Position numbers and translations under genes: made by a program
The notes under the pieces: model-generated
Databases searched by the model: none
What the model saw: only the letters and a program-made list of their open reading frames with translations
What the model was told of the DNA's origin: nothing
Shown: piece by piece, positions 1 to 8,745 of the stretch
Numbering within the stretch: the first letter of the stretch is position 1
Layout: each line of letters begins with the position of its first letter
From: Thermohalobaculum sp963700775
Lineage (GTDB): Bacteria; Pseudomonadota; Alphaproteobacteria; Rhodobacterales; Rhodobacteraceae
DNA length: 64,000 nucleotides
Direction: 5' to 3'
NCBI GenBank assembly: GCA_963700775.1
Contig: CAVOYU010000001.1
Coordinates: 1 to 64,000 of the forward strand

Positions 1-174
1 CAAAGAGTTAATGCAAAACACTATGAACATTTCCCCCAAAATTTCCCCCACCCGGCCCAAGGCCTCCAAGGATTGGGCTGAGTCGCACACACCCTAGAGA
101 TCCTTCGGGGCCCTCACATCGGGCTGCGTCGATCACCCAGCTAGAGAAATGAATTTCGCAGACTTGGTGGTTGA

Positions 175-611
175 TCACCTTCGGGGTTGATGCATATCCG
201 AGGTCAAGAGGCCGAGTGCTGACTTATACCTCTCAATGCGGTGACGATCTCGTTCGGTGGGGTTGGCAATTCTGGTCAGATCCATATTGTCCCGGATATC
301 GGCCAGCTTCACCTCACGTGCGATCGAGTTCTGTGCCGCGCGGCTAACGAAGTCCTGATATTCTTCGCCGTCGCGCTTCGTGACCGCATCGAGTGCGGCC
401 AGGATAGATTCATCGAAACCCTCCATGCGCAATCGAGCGATCGTCCAGTCTGTGTCCTCGATGACATCGTGCAAAACCGCGACGATCTGCGCCGGCCCGG
501 TGCGGCATGCCTGCATCACGCGCAGCGGATGCAATATGTAGGCTCTCCGCCTTTGTCGATCTGGCCCATGTGGGCGTTTACGGCAATCTCAATCGCCCGC
601 TCCAAATTCAT
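175..611 (-). pseudogene. Small HD-domain alarmone hydrolase-like protein, frameshifted
   Basis: The protein has the metal-binding signature of RelA/SpoT-type hydrolase domains: an N-terminal helix with AHxGQxDKxGEP, then HPLRVM, then HDVIEDT, and a late KLADIRDN motif. There is no synthetase domain, so it is like stand-alone small alarmone hydrolases (about 150 to 180 residues), which remove the 3'-pyrophosphate of (p)ppGpp. The ATG at 609-611 opens the frame; near position 540 one base appears to be missing (GEP then YILHP would read through with one added T), moving the rest into another frame that runs to a TGA at 175-177. The stop of the upstream gene lies two bases before the start, so the two were probably co-translated. 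Hydrolysis of other nucleotides is possible for this fold. The family call is fairly firm, the substrate is inferred. Confidence 0.7.
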
Positions 612-613
612 GG

Positions 614-934
614 TCAACCCTTCGCTTCCGGTAGATCCGCGATCTCCCGCGGAAGTTGCCTCCAGTTCACTTCCGCGACCAGGGCCAATGGATCGGTCGC
701 ACCCATTCTTACGGCGTAGATGGTGACCTGAGGGGGAACTTCGTTGAAGTGCCACTCGTAAGGCGATTCAGCGCTCTCGTCCCGCTGGATGCTTGGCCAG
801 AGCCGCGCCCGGCAAGCCGATGGCAGCGTCTGATCACCCGTTGCAGGATTGGCCCTCCGGGCCAAAGCGCCATGACACGCGCCGGCTGTGCGCCAGCCGA
901 CGGGAAGGAGTGAGCGGCTTCCATCGCGGATCAC
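614..934 (-). CDS. Hypothetical protein upstream of the HD-domain gene
   Basis: This is a 106-codon open frame ending only two bases before the start of the HD-domain gene. The C-terminal half (about residues 50 to 106) looks like real protein with mixed hydrophobic and acidic residues (for example VTIYAVRMGATDPLALVAEV). The first 45 residues are Arg/Ala-rich and look like out-of-frame translation, so the true start may be further downstream or a frame break may lie near 770 to 790. I do not recognise a family. Position suggests a two-gene unit with the alarmone hydrolase-like gene, possibly a partner protein, but that is inference. Confidence 0.4.
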   Translation of the reverse strand: MIRDGSRSLLPVGWRTAGACHGALARRANPATGDQTLPSACRARLWPSIQRDESAESPYEWHFNEVPPQVTIYAVRMGATDPLALVAEVNWRQLPREIADLPEAKG

Positions 935-1187
935 TGTGTGAAGACTCTACTGCCCGTCCGTCGTCGGAGACGGCACAAATACGTCCCGTTCCTGACGGCT
1001 CGCTCGGATATGTGAAAAAGCGTATCGCCCCATGCTCTACATATTTCTTCTACCATCCAATGTATTCCGAGGCAATCTGTAAGCTTTACATAAGATTTGC
1101 GCCGCCACCAACGGCACAACAATCATCCCATGGCTTTTGCAGACGGATGAACTAATCGTGAGGCGCAAGGTGCGCGTAAGCTATGCA

Positions 1188-1802
1188 TCAATGTTCCTGT
1201 TCGGACTTCACGGGCGCGATTATCTGGAATCCAGTCCACTGTGGCCCCTGGTCCTGCTCAGTTGACTGCTCGCCGTCGAACAACCGCCAAGCCAACCCCA
1301 ATAGCTGCAGCGCTTTGAGTTTGTCGTGGAACGCAATCTCCGTGACAGCTCCGTCCTCGCGGAACTTCACCGACTTGATGGCCCGCGAGAGGTGCCGGGG
1401 AAGACTCGACAGGTCGCGCAATCGTGGCGGTCTCCGATCGTCTCTACTCTCAGATTTGAAGCTCTCGAAGAGTTCCGCAACATCGCTGAACGCGATAAAC
1501 GCCAACTCCTGGATGATCGAGCTCCGGGATACATGGATCCGATGCGCCTCGCGCTTGATTAGAGCCGCACAGTATTTGCGCACGTCCTCGCGGTCACGCC
1601 AGCCGCGTCCGGTGCGCTCGTGGACGCCGGCTAGGCGTGACGCCTCGGCCGCGCTGTACCGGGCCGGACCGACATAGAATCTAGCCCAATCAACCTGCAA
1701 TGGCTTCAATCCGAGCTTCGCCGCCTGAATTTCGCGGTCAATGCTTGCAGCCGATTCAAGCAGATCGACGTGGGTGTCCTGGGTCAGACTCGGATCGCGC
1801 AT
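1188..1802 (-). CDS. Phage terminase small subunit-like protein
   Basis: The 204-residue product has the layout of small terminase subunits: an N-terminal helix-turn-helix region (about residues 33 to 70, LQVDWARFYV ... YSAAEASRLAGV ... GRGWRDREDV) that would bind packaging-site DNA, then SSIIQELAFIAFSDVAELF and a C-terminal FHDKLKALQLLGLAWRLF segment, which matches the usual KxxALxLLGKHLGLF ending of this family. Small terminases recognise phage DNA and hand it to the large ATPase subunit. The ATG at 1800-1802 has AAAGGA upstream, and the gene follows the preceding frame by seven bases. No large terminase, portal or capsid gene is nearby, which fits a satellite or a deleted prophage. A general HTH regulator is the alternative. 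Confidence 0.65.
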   Translation of the reverse strand: MRDPSLTQDTHVDLLESAASIDREIQAAKLGLKPLQVDWARFYVGPARYSAAEASRLAGVHERTGRGWRDREDVRKYCAALIKREAHRIHVSRSSIIQELAFIAFSDVAELFESFKSESRDDRRPPRLRDLSSLPRHLSRAIKSVKFREDGAVTEIAFHDKLKALQLLGLAWRLFDGEQSTEQDQGPQWTGFQIIAPVKSEQEH

Positions 1803-1809
1803 GGTCGGG

Positions 1810-2202
1810 TCATCCTTTCACGGCTTCTGGTGCACAGTTCGGAGTGCCTCGCATCGTCGCCCTTCGGAGCCCGAAGAGGGTGATGACTTCGGCAATCCCG
1901 TTCCGATCGGTCTCGGGCCTGCTGCCTTTGGCGAGCGCCCCTCGAGGCCTTGCCTGTGGTTCTCTGTGAGAGGGGTCGAATATCAGGATCACGGAGCGCG
2001 GCTCAAATAAATCCGGCCATTCCGGCGCATGGCCCTCGGGCTCTCCTGCCACTGGCGCCGGAATTCCCGGTTTCCGGCTCGGGGCACGTGCGACACGTGC
2101 GACATGTGCGACACGGGTAACGCCGTGGCCTTCCGCGGAAGGTTCGCCGGAGGCCGGCGGCCGATTCATCTCAGCGAGCGCCGCCTGCACGTCAAACCAC
2201 AT
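1810..2202 (-). CDS. Small unknown protein with VAxVAR repeats
   Basis: The 130-codon frame starts at an ATG (2200-2202) that overlaps the end of the DUF3987 frame, where CATGTGGTTTGA serves both. It ends seven bases before the terminase-like gene, so the three are translationally linked. Residues 29 to 40 are a short repeat (RVAHVARVARAP) encoded by a 9-base DNA repeat. The rest is Pro/Glu/Arg-rich with a hydrophobic segment near residue 70 (RSVILIFDP). I do not recognise a domain. Short proteins with Val-Ala repeats next to DUF3987 genes are seen in other alphaproteobacterial mobile elements as far as I recall. A role in the replication module is only a guess. Confidence 0.5.
   Translation of the reverse strand: MWFDVQAALAEMNRPPASGEPSAEGHGVTRVAHVARVARAPSRKPGIPAPVAGEPEGHAPEWPDLFEPRSVILIFDPSHREPQARPRGALAKGSRPETDRNGIAEVITLFGLRRATMRGTPNCAPEAVKG
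2090..2116. repeat. 9-bp tandem repeat inside the small repeat protein
   Basis: Three copies of a 9-base unit GCGACAYGK lie end to end, with a partial copy just before. Read on the minus strand they encode the Val-Ala-His/Arg repeat of the small protein. The unit keeps the reading frame, so copy number can change without breaking the gene. Confidence 0.75.
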
Positions 2203-3698
2203 GGCAGGGCCTCACGATCCTCCAAGCGTCCTTCCGCGCCGCGCCGCGAACGACCGTGCCTTCCGGCAACCGGAAGAGCCATCCATGGCTTTCCAGGAGC
2301 GCGATTGCCGCCTTTGCCTTTGGGCTTTCCTGCAGTGCCCCTCGGGCCGGGCCTAACCGCATCACTTCACGCAGCAGGATCGTCTCTTCTGGCCAGCTCT
2401 TCAGCAGCCATTTCCGGAGCGCCTCCGCTCGTTCGATTTCCGCCGAGACGGTGGCGGCGTTGGCCAAGCGCACAGCCTCGCCGAGATAGAACTGCGCCAG
2501 GTCGATGCCCCATCCCATCGGCTCGGCCGTCACCACGGCGGCACCAGATTCTCGCCAGAGGGTTAGCACGCGCCGCGATCCGGCAGGCCTGCTCCGCCGC
2601 CTTGGAGGCATGAGCGGTAACATGGGCGAGATCGCCGCCCGGCGCCTGCTGCGCTCGATGGCATCGGAGAAGCCGATCAGAAGCCTTTGCGCCGCCGATC
2701 GAGAGCGGCAACCGGCGCGGCTCCAGTTCGCGCGTCTCGGGGTCCATCGGCATCGGGGTTTCAAGGATGGTCGGCAGCCGGACGCAGAAGGCTCGCAAGG
2801 CCGCGTCGTCGCGCCGGTCCGAGCATGCAGGCGGGTGCCGATGGTGCTCGGCGGTTCGCGATCAGGCAGCGCGGCAGGAAGCCGGTGCCGCTCGCCATCG
2901 GGTCGGCCAGCAGCGGACGCGCGACCTCGGGCTGCAGCATCAGGTGAATGGCCAAGCCGCCGGCCGAACAGCGTGACCGCCCCGTCCCCCGCCGGGTGCG
3001 CCGGATCGGATTGCCGCCCCAGAGGCCGTTCAGCGCCGGCCAGCGTCTTCTGCCGATTGTCGCGAGTTCATGCCATGCCCGCCGATGAACTGCCCGCCCT
3101 CGTCCGGCGAAAATGCCGAGCGAGGGCTGGCCCTCGACAAAGGGACGCGTCAGCCCCTCGAAGGTCGGTTCCGTCACCGTGCGCTGGTCAGCGAGGCGGC
3201 GCAGCCGGTTCGGCACCCAGCGCGTGCAGGTCGGCCGGCGCCGCAGCGCGCTTCTCGCCCTTGCCGGTCTTTGCCTCGCGCCAGGATGCGGTCGCGCTCG
3301 CCTTTCCAGAGCGCATGCCGGTTGTGCCAGGCAACCATTTCGTCGCGCCGGGCCTTGGCCTGTTGGCGTTCATGCGCGCGCAGTTCCGCCATCAGGGGCC
3401 GGTCGCAGGAAGACTTGCGCTCTCCGCTTTCGCGCGATGGTGAGGGCATAGAGCGAGCGGCGCCGAAGCTGCCGCCAGGGTCTCCACATCGGCGATGCCC
3501 CTGCACGGCGAGCGAGGCCACGGCCAGCGCCGACTGCGCCGGGATCGCGACCGGGGCAAGCGTCATGCCCTGCACCGCCTCCACTGCGCCGCGCAGCGGG
3601 CCGAGGGCCTCCACCGGATAGGGCGCACCCTCTGGCAACTCGCGCAGGAGCGGCTGCGGCCCCTCGGCCTTGAACGGGATCGGTTCCGGCCGGTTCAT
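2192..3698 (-). pseudogene. DUF3987-type replication protein (helicase-like), multiply frameshifted
   Basis: The N-terminus (MNRPEPIPFKAEGPQPLLRE ... YPVEALGPLRGAVEAVQGMT) and the C-terminus (IDLAQFYLGEAVRLANAATV ... GTVVRGAARKDAWRIVRP) are typical of DUF3987 proteins, which sit beside primases in phages, plasmids and satellites. Between them the family sequence continues but jumps among all three minus frames: TEPTFEGLTRPFVEGQPSLGIF near 3150, LNGLWGGNPIRR near 3030, LAIHLMLQPEVARPLL near 2930, and LRAFCVRLPTILETPMP near 2780. At least four single-base shifts are needed to rejoin it, so no full protein can be made as read. The ATG at 3696-3698 overlaps the primase stop (ATGA). Family call is strong; the helicase role is inferred from the family. 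Confidence 0.8.
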
Positions 3699-4578
3699 GC
3701 CGCGACCCTCCCCCGGATCACGTCGTTCCAGTCGCGCCCCTCGGGGGCGGGCAGGAGCGACACCTCCCAGCCGAGCGCCGTGGCACGCTCGGCCAGTGCA
3801 TGCGCGGCCGCCCTGCCCGGCGCGTCGCCGTCGGCGGCGATCATCAGCCGCCCAGGCTGCCACGGGCAGGTTGAGCGCCTTCATGCCAGAGGTCGAGAGC
3901 GCGGCCCAGACCGTCGCAGGACCGCGCAGGAGCCCGCAGAGAAGCGAGAGGCCCGTCTCGACGCCCTCGGCCACCACGAGCGGGCCGCGAGCCTCCGAGA
4001 GCCGTACTGCGCCGCCTACACAGGGGCCGAGCATCGCCTTGGCGGGCTCTATCGTTGCCTTCTCGTGCGTCAGGACCGAGATATGTCCGGTGGACCGCGA
4101 AACCGTCGCCCCTCGACCAGCGCCACCAGCGCGGGCAGCCGGCGAGCGTGGCGCCGTGCCAGCACTCGGCTGGAACCGGAGTGTCTCCGGCAGCGGGCAG
4201 GTGATGCTGCGCTCTCGGAGATATTCGCTCGGCGAGCGTGCCCGCGATGAGCTGCCGCCGCCTGCCAGAGCCGGTGCGCCTGCGCCGACCGTTTCTCCGG
4301 CCTCGGCCTTCTCTTCCGCCGGGCGACGCAGCCGGTACGGCCCGGATGGGCGCGAGTGCGAGGCGGACCCTGCGACCAGTTCGCGCGCGCGGAGGGCCGC
4401 GACGGATGTTCGGGAAGCTGCAACCCGCGTGGCAGGTGGCGAGGAGCCGTCCGTCCTCGCCGTCGGCGAGCGAGAGCGCGGGCGTGCGCCGGTTGTCGTG
4501 CGCCGGGCAGAACGCGAGGCCGTAGGAGCCGTACCACCGGCCACCGAGCGTCCGGGTGAGGGTTGCGGCGTTCATCAT
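3695..4578 (-). pseudogene. Toprim-domain phage/plasmid-type primase, multiply frameshifted
   Basis: The start has the zinc-binding motif of DnaG/P4-type primases (FCPAHDN ... CHAGC). The middle carries VHRTYL and EPAKAMLG, followed by the Toprim core LVVAEGVETGLSLL, and the end reads DWNDVIRGRVAA. These pieces are spread over three frames with six or so shifts (for example near 4410, 4280, 4220, 4080 and 3840), so the gene is broken as read. An intact version would make RNA primers for replication of the element. The start at 4576-4578 overlaps the stop of the 58-codon gene, and the TGA at 3695-3697 overlaps the ATG of the DUF3987 gene, giving a chain of ATGA junctions. Confidence 0.8.
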
Positions 4579-4751
4579 GCGCGCACCATCCCGATGCACG
4601 CCGGGCGCGCGGCGAGTATGACAAGCACGGCGGGGTTCAGCGCCGCGCAGCGGGCCCGGCCGTATCTCTCACCGTCTCTCGGCTTCTGCGCTTTCTGGAA
4701 GCGGTCTTTGCAGAGGTTCGCCCGGTGCCGATCACAAAGGCGCGCGATCAT
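4575..4751 (-). CDS. 58-residue protein between alpA and primase
   Basis: This short frame is supported by its junctions: its ATG (4749-4751) overlaps the alpA stop as ATGA, and its TGA (4575-4577) overlaps the primase start in the same way. The product is basic, begins MIARLCDRHRANLCKDRF and has four cysteines spread through the chain. I do not recognise a family. The tight coupling suggests it is made in step with the primase. It is open despite the heavy damage in the next gene. Confidence 0.55.
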   Translation of the reverse strand: MIARLCDRHRANLCKDRFQKAQKPRDGERYGRARCAALNPAVLVILAARPACIGMVRA

Positions 4752-5017
4752 GCCGCTGTCGTCGGCGGCGGACCCACAGCGCCGGGCCGGCACTGCGCGG
4801 CGCCGGCGCGATCGACGCCCGGACCGCTCTCACACCGCATCGGTTGCCTCCGGCTTTCCAGCCATCCGGTGATCGCGGTCACGGTCCAGCCTACGGCGCG
4901 CTTGCCGAGCCGCAAAGGCTTCGGGAAGGCGCCCTCGGCCATCTGAGCGTAAAGGGTCGAGCGTGAAAGCCCGGTGCGGACTTCCACCTCCGGTCGTCTC
5001 AAGATGCGCTCTGTCAT
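4748..5017 (-). CDS. alpA: AlpA-family HTH transcriptional regulator
   Basis: An 89-residue protein with the AlpA/MerR-like winged helix-turn-helix: ILRRPEVEVRTGLSRSTLYA, then GAFPKPLRLGKRAVGW and ITGWLESR. AlpA proteins switch on excision and early genes of phages, satellites and integrative elements. I prefer the ATG at 5015-5017 (MTERILRR) over the in-frame ATG at 5030-5032. The last 25 residues (after ESRRQPM) are not conserved in the family. The gene heads the run alpA, 58-residue gene, primase, DUF3987 gene, linked by ATGA overlaps, and sits downstream of an integrase remnant, which is where AlpA is usually found. Confidence 0.8.
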   Translation of the reverse strand: MTERILRRPEVEVRTGLSRSTLYAQMAEGAFPKPLRLGKRAVGWTVTAITGWLESRRQPMRCESGPGVDRAGAAQCRPGAVGPPPTTAA

Positions 5018-5219
5018 TGCAGGTTGCTCCAAGGCTGCTTTGGCTCGCCTTGGATGATGCCCGACAAGGGCACCGATGGGAGGGGAGGATGAAACGTGGG
5101 GTGAGCCCCGTCAGCGGCGCTCGCCGATCGATCCCTCGGGCACCATCGGCAATGACCCGAAACGATCAGCGGATCGCTTGAGAAAATCCGCTCGATCACT
5201 GGGGGATAGAGCTTTGCAT

Positions 5220-5738
5220 TCAGCCTCGAGCAGACACCACCAAGGTGCCCTCTCGTTTCCAAGCGGGAAAATCCCGTTCGAGTGTGCTCGCCTTCACCGT
5301 CGATTTTCCGGCATCAGTCTTGTCTAACCAGCGGGCCGCTTCCCTTGCTGCGGCGGCGACCGTGGCCTTGCCGATGGTGGCCTCGCCAAGGATATGGGCA
5401 GCCATTCGAAAGAATGCCACGTCCTTGAGTTTGCTGCGCTGGACATTCATGAACTCACGGGCTGGTTCCTGGCTCCTCGAATCGCCATCACGGCCGTGTG
5501 GGGCAGTTTCGAGCGTTTTGATCATTGGTAGTCCGCGCCGGAAACAGACTTGTAGAGCTTCGTCGACCCAGAACGGGTTCATTGTCTTTGCGAAGCGTGA
5601 GAGGTACAGAGCGACCTGTTGGCAATGCTCCGACACTACGGACAGCACCCAAAATCGTCTATCAGTGAATTCATGGGCTGCCTCTGGCCGCGTCGATTTC
5701 CAAGCATCCAGCGCCTTGCTGATTACGTCTGATTGCAT
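5220..5738 (-). CDS. Hypothetical protein between integrase remnant and alpA
   Basis: An open frame of 172 codons from the ATG at 5736-5738 (MQSDVISKALDAW); an ATG five codons earlier at 5751-5753 is possible. The product is soluble-looking, mostly helical, with an aromatic-rich stretch (EFTDRRFWVLSVVSEHCQQV) and a C-terminal Lys/Arg-rich part. I do not recognise a domain. It lies between the integrase end and alpA, reading the same way, and is probably an accessory gene of the element. A gap of about 200 bases separates it from alpA and may hold the alpA promoter. Confidence 0.5.
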   Translation of the reverse strand: MQSDVISKALDAWKSTRPEAAHEFTDRRFWVLSVVSEHCQQVALYLSRFAKTMNPFWVDEALQVCFRRGLPMIKTLETAPHGRDGDSRSQEPAREFMNVQRSKLKDVAFFRMAAHILGEATIGKATVAAAAREAARWLDKTDAGKSTVKASTLERDFPAWKREGTLVVSARG

Positions 5739-5836
5739 CGTTGGACCTAGCATCAAATTCGACTCCCCATCATCGGTTCGGGAACCTTCGCTGCGCGGTT
5801 CCCGGTCGACCGGCGGGATTGCGGAGCCAACGTCCC

Positions 5837-5963
5837 TCATCTGAGGGTCATGACTTTCCGAGAGTAGTGGCGCTGCGCCTCCAGATACCCGGCCCAACTC
5901 TCCATCATCATGCGCCGTTTGTCGAACATGTCTGAGCGCGCATACCCGAACGGCGGTTTACCA
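5837..5963 (-). pseudogene. Tyrosine-recombinase (phage integrase) C-terminal remnant
   Basis: The last 35 or so codons of an integrase remain: FGYARSDMFDKRRMMMESW followed by AGYLEAQ, which matches the Y-x-R-x-[DE]-x-x-x-x-R-R-x-x-M-x-x-W-A-x-x-L tail that follows the catalytic tyrosine region in P4-type integrases. The frame is cut exactly where an IS1182-type element begins (5964). I do not find the catalytic Arg-His-Arg part on the far side of the element, so the gene has lost its core. Its place upstream of alpA is the usual one for a satellite or integrative element. Confidence 0.65.
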
Positions 5964-7372
5964 CCAAATAGCGTTGAAAAACTCGCTGAGATTTTGGCAT
6001 TCGGCGGCGGATTTAGGTGACTGACTGACGGGCATGGCATTGGTCTTCTGTGCCCCTTGCCGCCTGTCTGGCGGCTTGGGGCTGCGTCTCCGGGGTTTTG
6101 TGGTCATCCAGGACATACTGCGCCCGTGATTGGTGGCCTCCAGATCATTTTTGCGAGCTTGCGCAAATTGAGTGCGGTCGCGGCGAGCAGGAGTTCGTCG
6201 CAGGCTCCGGTCATACCGCGGAGGCGGAAACGGCGCAGGCCGATGATCCGTTTCATGTGGGCGAAGACGATCTCGACCTTCTTGCGGTCGTTGCGGGACC
6301 GGGCATAGGCCTCGGTCTGCGCGAGCTGGCGGGTGTAGTCACGGGCGTCCTCGTGAACGGACCGGGCGATCCGGCGAGCCGGGGTGTTCGGGCAGCAGCG
6401 CGGCTTCAGCGGGCAGGTGTCGCAATCGAACTTGGAGGCGCGGTAGATGATGGTGTTGTCCACCGTCACCCGGCCTCGGGCGGTCAGGACATGGCCGGCC
6501 GGGCAGTGGTAGCAGTCGCCGGCCTCATCCCACTGGAACGCGGACCAACCGAAGGTCTCCGGCTTGCCGTCGGTCCTGTCCCAGACCGGGATGTGCGGCT
6601 CGATCCCCTTCTCCTCTACCAGCCAGGAGAGCGTCGGACCCGAACCATAGGCGGTGTCGGCTGCCAGGCGGTCCGGGGTGATCGCGTGCCTGGCCTCTAC
6701 CCGGTCGATCATTTCCTGCGCCGCCCGCACCTCCTCGGTCCTGAGCGCGGTCGTGGCCTCTGTGTCCACCACGATCCCGGCTTCGAGATCGACCAGGCAG
6801 TTGCCCGAATAGGCGAAGACCGGCAGGCCGCCTTTGGCTGCGGTCCAGTGCGCCGAAGGATCGGTCAGAGAGATCTGCTTGGTCGGGACCTGGCCAGTTT
6901 CCGCGGCGCGATCAAGGGCAGCGAGATATTCGCGCACAGGCCGCGTATCGAGCGCCGGATCGGTCCAGTCGATCGCCTCCCCGGCAGCGACCCGCCGACG
7001 TTTGCGCACATCGGCCAGGACTTCGCTGGCATCGACTGCAAAACCCTCGCCGCCGACGAGCCCGGCCCGGATCGCCCGATCCACCACGGTCTCGAAAACA
7101 TGCCGGAATGCATCGCTCTCCCGAAACCGGCCATGGCGGTTCTTCGAGAAGCTCGAGTGGTCGGGGACCCCATCTTCGATGCTGAGCCCGCAAAACCAGC
7201 GATAGGCCAGATTGAGCTTGACCTCCTCGCAAAGCCGCCGCTCAGAGCGGATGCCATAGGCATAGCCAATCACCAGCATCCGGATCATCAACTCGGGGTC
7301 AATCGAAGGACGGCCTGTGTGGCTGTAGAACGGCGCCAGGTGTCGGCGCAGCCCGCTCAGGTCTAGAAAATG

Positions 7373-8745
7373 GATGCTGTCCCTGAGCGTGGTGTAGGTT
7401 CTGGGTGAGGTGGTCACCGGCGATGTTCCGGTAGGGTCTGGTTGCTTAGGCCAACCCAGGACCGAGAGGACCACCGATGACCACCGACATGATGAGCTTC
7501 CGCGACCTCGTGGAGAAGGCCCCCGACGCTGATCTGCTGCGCGAGATGATCGGCTTTGCCGCCGAGCGCCTGATGGAGCTGGAGGTCGGCGCTGTAACGG
7601 GCGCGGCCTATGGCGAGAAGGACCCTGCACGGCGGGCGCAGCGCAACGGCTACCGCGACCGGGACTGGGAGACACGCGCCGGGACGGTCGAGTTGCGCAT
7701 CCCGAAGCTCAGGAAGGGCAGCTACTTCCCGGGCTTCCTCGAACCGCGGCGGATGGCCGAGAAGGCGCTGACGGCGGTGATCCAGGAGGCCTATGTTCAA
7801 GGCATCTCGACGCGGTCGGTCGATGACCTCGTCAAGGCGATGGGCATGTCCGGGATCAGCAAGAGCCAGGTCAGCCGCCTGTGCGAGGAGATCGACGGCA
7901 AGGTGAAGGCCTTCCTCACCCGCCCGCTCGAGGGCGATTGGCCCTACCTCTGGATCGATGCGACCTACCTCAAGGTCCGGCGCGGCGGGCGGATCGTGTC
8001 GGTGGCCGTCATCATCGCCATCGGCGTGAACACCGACGGGCGGCGCGAGGTTCTGGGTCTGGAAATCGGCACCTCCGAGGCCGAACCGATCTGGACGGAG
8101 TTCCTGCGCAAGCTGACGCGGCGCGGCCTGCGGGGCGTGAAGCTGGTCATCAGCGACGCCCACGAGGGCATCAAGGCCGCCGTGTCGAAGGTTCTCAGCG
8201 CCACCTGGCAGCGCTGCCGCGTCCACTTCCAGCGCAATGCCCTCGCCCATGCCGGGAAGAGCGGGCGACGCGTGGTCTCGGCCTTCATCGCCACCGCCTT
8301 CGCCCAGGACACCGCCGAGGCCGCCAGCACCCAGTGGCGCGCGGTCGCCGACCAGATCCGGCCCAAGGTGCCGAAGCTCGCCACGCTGATGGACGACGCC
8401 GAGCACGACGTGCTGGCCTACATGTCCTTTCCCAAGGAACACCGCGCGAAGCTGCACTCGACCAATCCGATCGAGCGGCTCAACGGCGAGATCAAGCGCC
8501 GCACCGACGTCGTCGGCATCTTCCCCAACGATGACGCCATCGTCCGCCTCGTCGGCGCGCTGCTCCTCGAACAGAACGATGAGTGGGCCGTCCAGCGCGC
8601 CCGCTACATGACGCTGGAAACCATCGCGCCGATGGGCGATGATCCCGTCATCAGCCTGCCCGCCGTGGCATCCTGATCAAGCAGGCCCGCGCCGAACATC
8701 ACGGTGACGATCAGCGCCAGCTACACCACTCGGAGGGACAGCATC
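7373..8745 (+). mobile_element. IS256-family (Mutator-type) insertion sequence, complete
   Basis: The 1,373-bp element has terminal inverted repeats of 24 bp (GATGCTGTCCCT shared exactly, three mismatches, then TGGTGTA) at 7373-7396 and 8722-8745. It is flanked by an exact 8-bp duplication AGAAAATG at 7365-7372 and 8746-8753, the target-site length expected for IS256. It is inserted in the transposase gene of the surrounding IS1182-type element and carries one open transposase gene, so it looks recent and possibly active. Confidence 0.9.
7477..8676 (+). CDS. IS256-family transposase
   Basis: A complete 399-residue Mutator-type transposase. It has the N-terminal AEKALTAVIQEAYVQGISTR segment, the sequence SVDDLVKAMGMSGISKSQVS, and the DDE residues D161 (LWIDATYLK), D227 (VISDAHEG) and E333 (STNPIERLNGEIKRR), with the CxxH-like RCRVHFQRN motif before the last. 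It would cut and join the ends of its own element. The ATG at 7477 fits; an ATG at 7489 is a second option. It is the only transposase of the three in this region that is open as read. Confidence 0.93.
   Translation: MTTDMMSFRDLVEKAPDADLLREMIGFAAERLMELEVGAVTGAAYGEKDPARRAQRNGYRDRDWETRAGTVELRIPKLRKGSYFPGFLEPRRMAEKALTAVIQEAYVQGISTRSVDDLVKAMGMSGISKSQVSRLCEEIDGKVKAFLTRPLEGDWPYLWIDATYLKVRRGGRIVSVAVIIAIGVNTDGRREVLGLEIGTSEAEPIWTEFLRKLTRRGLRGVKLVISDAHEGIKAAVSKVLSATWQRCRVHFQRNALAHAGKSGRRVVSAFIATAFAQDTAEAASTQWRAVADQIRPKVPKLATLMDDAEHDVLAYMSFPKEHRAKLHSTNPIERLNGEIKRRTDVVGIFPNDDAIVRLVGALLLEQNDEWAVQRARYMTLETIAPMGDDPVISLPAVAS

Noticed and set aside
931..1122. A 63-codon minus-strand frame between the terminase-like gene and the unknown gene.
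   Set aside because: Composition is rich in Arg, Trp and Cys, there is no ribosome-binding site and no linkage to neighbours.
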